Shown piece after piece: positions 34,901-46,900 of a stretch of 64,000 bases of DNA. This DNA comes from Codonopsis lanceolata (Eukaryota > Streptophyta > Magnoliopsida > Asterales > Campanulaceae), in the NCBI GenBank assembly GCA_013146195.2, contig CM028377.1:172344355-172408354 (forward strand), written 5' to 3'. A program made the translations under genes and the position numbers. Positions within the stretch are counted from its first letter, which is position 1. Every line of letters starts with the position of its first letter. The notes beneath the pieces are model-generated. The model ran no database searches. It was not told the origin of the DNA and saw nothing but the letters and a program-made list of their open reading frames with translations.

Positions 34901-37900
34901 TCACTCTTGAATTCCAGACACAAAAGTTACACTTCTTACTAAGGGTTAGAGATGCATATGTTTATGATACGATGAAGAACTTAAGTTCATAAATCCTCAC
35001 ACACTTGCATTATCAACCAAAATAATAATAATAAATCCTTACATGCTTGAGAACTGAATAACGATATTCATCTCAGCAATTATTGAAAACAGAAATAATA
35101 GCTAGTCCAACTCGTAGACTGATTATGATAAGGCCATGACCGCCGACCAAATCAGGAAAATGAAAACTAATAAGCAGACAAAAAAGAGGTGAGCAAGCAA
35201 TTTAAACCCTAAATTTGCTCCAAATTGTTCCCATTATGGTTGTTAAAGCCAACAAGAAGGCTGTAGGCAGAGACTTCCATGTGAGCAGGAGCCGCCCAGA
35301 TAATGCCCCCCCCCCAAAAAAAAGGTGTCCGACTCTTCCCTGCATCCAACCAAATAGAGCGGAATAATCCCTTGGAGAACCATCAGACCAATATACCATA
35401 CTTTTTTTATAAGTAAATAAATGATTTAAAAAGAGCGTCAAAATGGGTGACGCGTCCTTTGGACAACCAATATACCATACTGTGGTAGCAAACACCAATT
35501 ATTGAACGTATGGAGCAGATTAATCCTCAAATTGTTCACACACACCAAGTATTGAGCGTATGGAGCAGATTAATCCTCAAACTGTTCACATACTGTGGTA
35601 GCAAACAGCCAAACACCAAGTATTGAACGTATGGAGCAGATTAATCCTCAAATTGTTCACATACACCCTTTTGATAAAAAAAACTCAACTAAACTACGAT
35701 TTTCATGGACAAATTCTATGAGATTAATATGAAGAAACTCTTGTATATTGTAAGAACTTGCATCATAACCCCTCTTTGAACCAGACAAGTAAAACAAGGT
35801 ACAAGGGAGTATCAATGACTATAGCTCATTGCCTGAAAAGACCACTTAAATAGACCTATGTCCAACTACCACCCTTTTTCTTCCATCCAGACTTCTGCCC
35901 AGTGATCTATTGTCCTATCTTGCCCAGATCATAAATTTATTCCACTATGCCTGCACCACAATTTAATCCAATTACAACCAGTTTGTGGAACCGCCTTAAC
36001 TTGCACTAAATCACCCAAATGTTGGTCAGGAGCAATAGGCACCATAGGGAGTAAAAGCACATCACATTAAAGGAAATAGGTATCAAATATCAAAAACTGC
36101 GATAAAACCATAAACATCTCAAAGGGAAAACTTGATGAGAGGATATGCGCAAGATAAACAATAAGAATGAAAGGAGATAAATTACCTCTAAGCTTATTGT
36201 CCATGGCTTTGTTTCCTACACCCTCCAATCGCCCATCTCTACCCTTTCCTGTGATGGTATTCTGAATAATCACCACCGGCGGCCACATAATCAGATCATC
36301 CTGGTTTGCTGCGGCTTCGTCAGCAGATAAGACCCTATATGCCCTGGAGTTATCAGGAGGTATAGAATAGTTCCAGCCCATCAAAATGCACAAAGCTTTG
36401 TGTAAGCCTAAATGATCTTGAATTTGTTCAGACCGAGAACCATCTGAGTTGTGTGTGTGCATGATAAGGGCGTGCATATCAGGAAAATCGTTGGAGGACC
36501 TGTATTTGCAAACAAAGGATAAAGTAATTTAGATGCCTGTCACTATCGAAAAGAAAATAGGAAAAAGATATTTTGGTTGAACTCCAGTAATTACAGCCTC
36601 ATAGTTAAAATAGTTGATCGAGCTGCAAATAAAAAAAACGTACACAATAGGAACATATACGCGCAAAAAAAAACCTACCCAAGGCCTACAACCAAACAGA
36701 GAGTTTCAACATACACGGGGAAATACAAACCCTAGTAAATGCAAACATGTAATGAAGTGAAAGATTTCATACATCAACAACAAAGCCAGCACAGACGAAG
36801 AGACCGAGTAACCAAAATACAAACATGAACATAGTCGCTACACATTGGCTCTATGAAACTGAGTGCACGCATCAAAGTCCTGAAATTAAGCTCAGGCAAT
36901 CATCATCAAATGAAGCCCACTATCACAAGTTTCAACTAAAAGGCACAAAAAGTGGATAGAAGCATCAATCACCAAACTTTGTATTTCTTTTTTATGTGTA
37001 TGTCAAGCACAAGTGCACAAGTAGTCAAACAACTATGTAGCTTCTCTTCCCCAAAATCAACATCCTTGAGGCCTTACACATACAAGAGTATAGCTATATC
37101 AGATAAGAAGATAGAAAACAATTTCGAAGTGTACACTGCATCAAAAGCAGTAACATTAACGCGAAATAGTCCTTAGCCTTCATGAAACGCAAAACAGACA
37201 TACGTGAGGTTTTATGTCATTACAAACTACAATCCCTCAAACAAGGTGCCTCATCAAACAGCCCATGTAACGAAAGTGCATAATTCTTGTTGAGGACATG
37301 TTTTAAATAAGAATACAATCAAACTACATCGTCTTACAACAGCTTTTGAATTTTTTTCTCTGAAACTATGTGTCTTCTGCAAAGCAGACCACTGGCTCAA
37401 GCAAACAAGTTCCTCTATACATGAGTACAAAAGTATATCAATTAGAAAGAAGAGTATTTCCCATAGTTATTGAAGGCGAAAGGCGTGACGCAGGTACACT
37501 TTGAAGGCAAGAGGCAAAAAGCCAATCAAGATGACAATTCAATAAAATAAATTAGAATATACCAATTTTTAAAAGCACATTATCAATGACAGGGATACAT
37601 AAAATTAAGTTCACAAAACTCAGATTACTTAGAACCAAAACCTTAAACCAATAACTATACACCTATTTTAACTCACTTCAATTTTTTTTAAAAAAGGAAA
37701 AATACCAAAAAGTCCCACTAAAAAATTCTCAAATTTAAAAGGTCCCAAAAATAATTATTTTATCAAAAAAGTCCTACAGTTCAACTTTTAGTACCAAAAA
37801 GTCCAAACTTTAACATTTCTATTAACATCTTTAGGGTATGAGGTTTTATTTGAATAAAGAAACTTGTATTTTACTTGAATAATGTTAGTGCTTGTTTGGT

Positions 37901-40900
37901 GGAGCGTTTTGGTCAAAACGCTGGTAAAAAACGCAGCGTTTTCTCTTTAAAAGTGTTTCAATGCAGCGTTTTAAAAACGTGGAGCGTTTTAAAACGCTCC
38001 AATTTGTAGCGTTTTAAAAATATGCTACGTTTTCAACTAATCTGTTTATGAAAAATAGCGTTTTGAAATAATTTTCCAAACGTGTTTACAAAAATAGAAC
38101 TGCGTTTTCAAAACGCTGCACCAAACGAGCCCTTAATGATTTAGTATTTCAGATATAAAAAATATATATATATTTATTAACAACTATAATAATAATAGTA
38201 TTAACAACAACAAACACAACAACAACAAATAACTATACTATTAACACTAACAATAGACAAACTTTTTGCTCTTATTATTATTATTATTATTACCACTACT
38301 AGTACTACTAATATTGCTAAAAAAATTCATAATAGTGTAAAGGTTATCTTTTTCAAAATTTAGTATGAAAAGATTAACTTTAGATTTTATGAATTAAGTA
38401 GTTGTTTTAGGACCATTCAGGAATGAAGTTTTTAAAGAGATTTTTGGTATTACTATTTAATATTACTACTCCCTCCGTCCCAAATTTATTTTTTGGGTTG
38501 ACTTGGCACACGATTTAAGAAAACACATTTGACTAGATTATTAATATTAGTTTTATGTGTAGTTTACTTTAAAACCCATCTGTATGTGCCTATAATTAAA
38601 GTCGGATAAAAAGTAAGGGTAAAGTGGTAAAAGTATTGTCCTAAAAAGGAAAGTTTCAAACAAGACAATTATTTTGGGATTGACGAAAAAGAAAAACAGG
38701 ACAATAATGTTGGGACGGAGGGAGTATTTAATAGTAATAATGTTGATGAAGACAATGATAATAATATTTTGATATATTAATAATGTTATAATTGTAATAA
38801 TAATAATAACATTACTATAATAATAATAATTATTATTAATATTGAATGCAATTATTATCATCATTGCTATAAATGAAAACAAAAATAAATTTTAATCCAA
38901 ATGAAAGCTTTTAACACGACGTCGTTCGTAGACACGTTAAATTTTGGACTTTCTAGTATCAAAATTCTAATTTCGAGGCTTTTTGGATACAAGAATTATT
39001 TTTGGGTATGAGAATTTTTTAGTGGGAATTTTGGGTATTTATCCCAAAAAAAAAAAAATCAGCCCCAAATCAACCTTATCTTTTTCACAAGTCCCATATT
39101 AGTCGGACAAGAAACTCAAACCCATAGGATAAGTGAAAATCCCAAGTACAGCTCCAAAAACAGCTTAAAATTACCCCAATCTAAAAACTAAGCTGTTAGG
39201 GCGCCGGGCCACCTAGCCTGTGTAGGTCCGGATATGTGCTGGAAAGGTAAGTTGCTCGCCTTTCCTAACCTTTCACCTCTCACCTAGGCAATAGAGATCG
39301 CCTTGACTTGCCTCTACAACATCCCTTCACCCGACAGCTTAAAATTCACCCAATCTAAAAACTAAGCTGTTAAGGCACCGGGCCACCAAGCCTGTGTAGG
39401 TCCGGATATGTGCTGGAAAGGTAAGTTGCTCGCCTTTCTTAACCTTTCGCCTCTCACCTAGGCAAAAGAGGGGATAGCCTTGGCTTGCCTCTTCAACATC
39501 CCCTCACCTGACCTAGCCTCTAATAACTATGAAGAGTGGAATAACAGAAATCCTCCAACTAAAAGAAAAAACAAATCAAAGAGACATAAACAGAAACTAA
39601 TGATGACTAAAACAAGGAAATATAATTGAAAAACACTGTAGCACTAAAGATATCAGAGCATGGGAAGAACTGGCCAAAGCCAGCTTGCCAACAATCTGCG
39701 CCTTCCCTTGTCAATTATATCATTTTTTAAATATAACTACGCTCCAAAAGAAAAGACTATAGTAGTTCACAAAAAAATCATTTCAGGTTCCTAACCTACA
39801 AACTTATGGAGTATAGTAGTGCACATTCATGGAGTTACGAAGATTATTTGCCATGTAGTTCTGTATCCTTGAATTAACTGAAGCCAGAAGGAGAAGCCAG
39901 TAAGCCACAGCCCAAACCTCGTTGAGATGTCATGTATGGCTTTCTGTTTTTCTTCGTTTGGGGTAAGTGTCAGGTGTGGTATACTACTGTTGTAAGGATG
40001 TGAAAATGTCACACCCTGAGTATTGTTTCCGATTCCTAGCTTTTTCTTTCTTTCTGTTATATTGAAACCTTCTTTTTCTGTCAGTATCAGCCAGACAAAG
40101 AAATTTGCTCCCCAAAATTTACACCCCTCCTTCACCCTTTTCTATCAAAATAAAGCTATCATTAGGCCAACAAGATCACACACTCCTACTCGTAGAGGAC
40201 CAAAAGACTCACCTAAATGATAAACATCCCCGGATCACAATTGACTTCTCTTGTCAACTTCAATCATCCACCCAAAAGAGGCACCCTTACAAACGAATTT
40301 AATCCGCCAAGGCACCAATCAGCCAATTCCACTAAAAGGACTATCCACGCGATCCTTTGTGTGTTCAAGACAAGCCGCTCCTCAAGTTGGTAAAAGCTAT
40401 CATTCTAAATACACTGCTCGAAGATCATGTGAACATCTTGAATTTAACTAAGACAAGACACCAAAGTTAACTGCTATACAGTTACTAAAGCTATCAACCT
40501 AAGGCAAAAAAATAACCCATGAATAACAAACTAAAAAATCAAGAAGCATAATTGACCAATTCAGCCACAACAAGGAACTACAGAGTCCATAATTTTGATA
40601 GAGAAGACTTTCTGTGCCCCATCAATGATAGATTAAACATACTCTCAAGCCAATCAAAAGATAAAGCAATCGTTCCAAACAAAATGCAATCTCAATGTGT
40701 TAACTACAAATCAATTGCTCAAGTACACCAAAAGAAAATCCAACAAAGAAGATAGTGTAGGCAAAGTTAGAATTAGTCATTCTCTCGTCACTACCACACA
40801 AAACAAAAAGATAAGCCACACAATATCATCTTGAAACTCCATCATTTTCAGTAGCCACCTACATCTATGATTAGGAATCGGCCAATGACATGTAACATAG

Positions 40901-43900
40901 CCCCACAAAAATTCATATACAAACATGTCAACCTGGAGTGAGAGGTTGTATAACTGTATCAGCGCATGAAGAAACCTTTGAAACTCTAGTAAAAGAAACA
41001 AGGAGAAATATACAGCAAAAAAGAAGCATATTCTCCATCTGGATTCCACATCAGCTAGAATAGTCCTTTTACTCGATTGTATGATGTATTGATGCCAAAA
41101 GGGTCATTAGAGTAGCAAATTTTCAATATGACCAGCTTGTATATCCATTCTATAAAAGTCAAACAATCAATTTATGATTAAAAAAAACAACACCCTAATA
41201 GAGAATTGTGAATTCTATGAATCTAACAATAATTCCGAGGTTTCTGGGGAAGGACAAACAGGAGACTCTAATATATAGTTATGCTTACCTAAACAAACAT
41301 ATAACACACACACACAAGTATACCCTTCCAATATGCCTCTAGATTGGGTTTGGCATCTCAAGCTACTTACGCTGTTTTACGCCCTTTGTTATACCAGTTT
41401 AGACATCCACAACATACAAGTTTATAAATTACACAAAAAAAGAATTATAAACGGCAAAAAATGCACTATTCAGCTCGACTGAATCAAAAAGTAGAGGGAT
41501 AGAGAAAAATATTGGGACCAAGGAGAGAAACCGAGAAAAAAAAACACGAACTACAAAACCAACCATGCTTGCAAACGCGAACATCATTTCCTAATTAGTG
41601 CCAAGACATACTATGCACATGAAATAGAATCTGTACCCAGAGTACTCCTCAAACTGTCAATTACATATTCTTCTAACAGTTCCAAGAAATGTATTCGAAC
41701 TGGTTAATATTACTCATACCTTACTTATCAAAAAAAAAAAAGTATTCGAACTGGTGATACAAATTGCAATCATCTCAAGGAAAAGGTCAACTACAGAAAG
41801 AGCTTATTCTCTTATTTTTTAAACCCAGTACATAATAGTATTTCCAACACAAACTCGCCGAGGCTATGATTGCCAAATCAAGAAAGACCCTTAATAACTG
41901 AAGTGCCACCTCACGTAGGCAGGCATTATTCACAGAAGCGATCATACAATCAAAAGCCATGTGCATTTAAGATGATTATAATGCATCACATATTTCAGCT
42001 ACATTACGAAATAAGCAAGGAGTGGCAAAGGGCACTTTTGCCATATCGAGAAAAAATGTCTCCTCGAGCTTCACATTCTAAAAAACATCCCTGCCCATTT
42101 AAAAAGGAAATTAGTCATGGAAACCCTGATTATCAGCTTGAACCCCGTTCAAAGTAACAGAAACAAAGACCAGTTCAATTGCCAAAGAGAACCTCTGCCA
42201 AACACCACCGAAAAATAACTAAAATACATACCACACAAATGTAACATATGGTCTCTTCTGCATGAGAGATCTGCTTCAACTAAAAGTAAAACATAAATGG
42301 TCATTGTATGCACACATAGGGCAGATCCAAATTCACAAAAACAAGAAACAAGATCCGCAAAGCATGTAATTACATTATCGGTATATAAATATTGTATGTT
42401 GTAACATGTTTCTTGTTTTCGTGAATTTGGACCTGTAACCAGATATGTGTGCATACAATGACCATATGCTACATTTGAGTGGTATATATTTTAGTTATTA
42501 TTCGGTGGTGTTTGGCAGAGGTTGTTTTTGCCAATTGAACTCGTGTTTGTTTCGTTACTTTGAACGGGGTTCAAGCTGATAATCAGGGTTTCCATGATTA
42601 ATTTCCTTTTCAAATGGGCGGTGAGGTTTTTTAAAATGCGAAGAGCGAGGAGGTATCTTTTCTCGATATAGCAAGAGTGTCATTTGCCACTTCTTGCTTA
42701 TTTCGTAATGTAGCTGAAATATGTGATGAATTATAATCATTTGATGTTGATTGCATGATCGCTTCTGTGAATAATGCATGCCTATGTGAGGTGGCACTTC
42801 AGATATTATAATACAAATCTATGGATGTAGAAGCACTTATCTCTATTTTTGATAAATAAAAGTATAGAATGAAAATTGTCAAGGGAGCACAACCCAAGTA
42901 CACTAGGATTATACAAAGAAAAGCAAAAGCTATACTCCATATACACAGTGAACTACCTAAAAACATCTATACCAAGCTCCTAGCCAAATGTTACCCATAA
43001 TTTTATCAGACAATCCCAAAGACTCGAGCAAAAATAAAACAGGTTCAGCAACAAACCCCTTATCTAAAGAAAATATTTTCATCAAATTTGAAGGACAGAG
43101 AATGGCAAAAGTGAAGCTAACTATTAGAATTCAGTCCATGTGTGCTGTTCAGGGAATGAATCGTGATTCTCATATCTTTATGAGAATCACGTAAGATTAA
43201 AGTGATCAATTTACCCCAAGGGGTTGGAGAAATGGCAAGAGCACACAGGCAAAGAACTTGAGGTCATTGGTTCCAATCCCCATACCGAGGGGCCAAACTT
43301 ATCTATGAAAAAAAAAAGATTAAAGTGATCAATTGAAATAACAAATTGAGCATGGCTAGTACCTTTTCCAGCTAAAAGTACTCATGACATTATGATAGTT
43401 ATCAGAAAGTTTTTCCTACTAGAAAATGTTCCTGTCAACCTGAGATGTACCTGCTTCTTAAAATTACAATAAAAAAACTAACAGCTAATCTAACATACAT
43501 GATACATCATGGGCAAAACACACAAACGGGCCACCCAACTTTGGACCATATTGCAATTCGGCCACCGAAACTTTGGTTCATCTATTTTGGCCACCCTACT
43601 TTCGTCTAGTTGCAAGCGAGCCCATTTTTTGGATGGCCGTTAGATTTGGCCGTTAAGTCATGTCAAATGTCTATTTTACCCCTGTAAATATTAATGGAGG
43701 AACAATTATTTTTAAAAAGGGGTCAAACTGTAAATGATTGAACCTGGGGGATGTTACAGATCTGTTCATATTCATCTCTCTCTTTCTCACTCACACACAG
43801 AGATCTGTTCCCTCTCTCAAATCCCACCCCCTTCTTCTCCGGCGAAACTTCACCCGTCACCGCCCCCATGGCAGGGACCAATTCCCGAAACAGCTCCTGT

Positions 43901-46900
43901 TTCTCTCTCTCACCCATCTCAATCTTCGCCCCCCTAATCCAACCCTCCATCTCCGGTGAATCGCCACATCTAGTCGGCGTCATCTTCAAACCTGCCCAAA
44001 CAGGACCAACCATACCAGCCCTTCTCTGGCGAATCATCTCTCCATTCAGCCGCCCCATACCTTCTTCTCTGGCGAAGCATCCACAGTCGTCATCTCTCTT
44101 CTTTCTCTCTCTACAGCAGCCGGCGTCCCTCCATCTCAGCTCCCTATTCCCCCAGTTCGTGTTTCCGGCCAGATCTTGAAAGGCCCCAACTACCATCTAG
44201 ATCCGGCTTCCCCTTCGCCATCAATCTTCATCCACAGCCCAGCAACAAATCCACCAAACCTGCCATGTCCGGCCAGGCCTTCTCCATGCCCGATTTCGCC
44301 ATCCCTGCTCTCCATTCTTCCCGCCATCTAAATTCGCCATATCCCCTTATTTCTTCTTCTCCGGCGTCCTCCTTTCAACTACAAGCCGACGCCATTCCCT
44401 CAGTTCGTGCTTCCGGCCAGATCTTGAAAGGCCCCAACTACCATCTAGATCCGGCTTCCCCTTCACCGTCAATCTTCATCCACAGCCCAGCAACAAATCC
44501 ACCAAACCTGCCATGTCCGGCCAGGCCTTCTCCATGGCCGATTTCGCCATCCCTGCTCTCCATTCTTCCCGCCATCTACATTCGCCATATCCCCTTCTTT
44601 CTTCTTCTCCGGCGTCCTCCTTTCAACTACAAGCCGACGCCATATCCCACCATCTCTATCTATCTCCACAGCCCCGTTCGAACCCCTGCTCTAATCGTCC
44701 AGCCGTCACCCTTCATCACCCGACGAATCAATCCCGTCTTCAGCGTTGACTCCTCTCCATAACTCTCTCACGCAGCCCAGCCGGGTCAGTGAGTGATTCA
44801 GATTCATAGGAGGGTGGGATTTGAGAGAGAGAGAAAGCAAGAGGGCAATCAGTTCGTGTAAATGATTGATGGAGGAAGAGATCTTTGTGTGTGAGAGAGA
44901 GAAAGAGAGAGAGATGAAGATTAAGAGATCTGTAACATCCCCCAGGTTCAATCATTTACAGTTTGACCCCTTTTTAAAAATAATTGTTCCTCCATTAATA
45001 TTTACAGGGGTAAAATAGACATTTGACATGACTTAACGGCCAAATCTAACGGCCATCCAAAAAATGGGCTCGCTTGCAACTAGACGAAAGTAGGGTGGCC
45101 AAAATAGATGAACCAAAGTTTCGGTGGCCGAATTGCAATATGGTCCAAAGTTGGGTGGCCCGTTTGTGTGTTTTGCCATACATCATGCCATGCACACAAC
45201 TTACTGTACTTCCCATTTGATCTTAATCAGTAACAACTATTTTAACAGCCAGTTCCAAATAAGAAGGCTCCCAAAAAAAAAATACAAGCACACTAAAAAC
45301 TTAGCTTCTACTTGCAACTACCAGCATGTGACAGCAAAATCAACAGGTACATCTATAAGATACACTAATGACTACAAGACGGGTATTCAAAAGAGATATA
45401 ACATAAGTAAATCACGACAAATTGCAACTGTGACATAAGGTGTGGACAAGCTATCAGTAGGAGTACCAAGTTTTACCCATGAATCACTGACATCACAGGT
45501 TCCAGATCACTGAATGGAATACGAGTAAAACAAAATTACCAATGCTGGCAATACACGAAAAAAAAAAAAAAAACTAAACTCAAGTCCTATTCATTTTTTA
45601 TAACAGAAAAAGAAGATCTCATTGATGGGAAGAATATACAGATGACAATAAGCTATCTACCAATCCAAAATAAAAGACAGCATGACAAAGACAAGAGCTA
45701 CCAATCAGAGATGCCTTCCATTCTCTGGCCAAGTCAGTCAAATGCAAAGAGAGGCCAAAATAAGAAGCACTCACTCTCTCTAGCAGGTTCAAAGTTAGCA
45801 TTTTGCTATCAAATATTTTAGAATTCCTTTCAGTCCACAAGTACATAGGTTTCCTCACTCTTACCCGAGGCCATTTCTGCCTATATATTAAGACTTCCCA
45901 ATACCATAATCTCAATATAGTTCTGGAAAAAAAATAAGCTGCATCCGCTTCCTTGGATTGAACTTTATATTCTTTACTCTTTAACATCATATGGCAAGTG
46001 AATAGCAAAAACAACAATATATATGTACTTACTGAAGTACCAAAACCACAAATTCAGGAAAGTCTAACTCCTACAGATCCTACTAATACTTCTATTCTAC
46101 GTTTCCCACCATTAATTTGTCCACATCACACCCCCCCCACCTTCCCGAACTCCAAAAACCAAACTATGAACTTGAATCCCAGAGATTCCAAGTATATCGA
46201 CACAAGACAGGTATCTTCCTAGTTCACTCGAGTATGCCTAATAGGGCCAAAAAATATTATATAAGTTCATTGCCACTAGTTTGCTAAGCTAGCCAAAGGA
46301 TCTACATAAAGTTCAAAAGAGCAACTCATCTCATCCTATTGAAGCCCTTTACCCTAGTATAATCCAGCAACTAGAATCCCCGTGCTCATCGGACATGCTC
46401 TTTAGTATCACAAGGCCAGCACCTAGATATTCACCTTCAACAAACAACCGTGCTTGTAGTATAATCAGCAACATCAGTATATTAGAAAACACGAGAGCAG
46501 CTTAAAATCATATAAATTAATAAGACTATTTCATCAAACCTGCCGCAGGCAAGGCACGGAAGAGGGCCTTGTTTACCATCTGCCAAATAGTTCTTCATTT
46601 GAGTAGCATTCTCAGCGATCAACTTCATGTAATGCAAAAACGCCTTTTTCAAAGCACCCTGATTAACCTCATTATTCTTGTTTGTACCAACATTATGCCT
46701 ACCTTGCAAATTCCCATATTCTCCATCAAGCCTCATATACTTCCCCGCTCTCATTTCATCTCTACCTAATTCCCCAACATTTCGACCATAGGGACTACTC
46801 GGACCTGCCCCCATAAGTGAATACCCATTAGGATTCGAACTGGCATTCCCATACTGCAAAAGCTGCTGCCTTTGCCTAGCAAACTCATCCCTTCCTTCTC

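Larger units (their letters stand above)
32263..36185 (-). other. XS gene intron 2 (3.9 kb)
   Basis: Bounded by GTAATT donor (36185) and GTTTCAG acceptor (32263). Contains a Stowaway-like MITE (33147-33387), a decayed relative (33590-33840), a short poly(A)-type insertion (35405-35466) and a 48-bp repeat cluster (35485-35670). A TA microsatellite is at 34079-34098. Confidence 0.8.
36500..46539 (-). other. XS gene intron 1 (10.0 kb)
   Basis: Bounded by GTTTGA donor (46539) and AAATACAG acceptor (36500). Holds MITEs (37888, 38469), tandem duplications (39161), a long inverted repeat (41900-42800), a SINE (43212), LINE fragments and a Pack-MULE-like element (43512-45177). 36500-37880 and 39520-41690 show nothing recognisable. 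Very long for a plant intron; most of the length is inserted repeats. Confidence 0.8.

Noticed and set aside
38553..38882. 109-aa minus frame
   Set aside because: Spans a MITE and AAT repeats; the translation is Ile/Asn/Tyr-rich simple sequence.
43734..44762. Several overlapping plus and minus frames in the Pack-MULE-like element
   Set aside because: Multiple frames are open at once because the DNA is GC- and pyrimidine-rich; none shows a family motif, so not called as genes.
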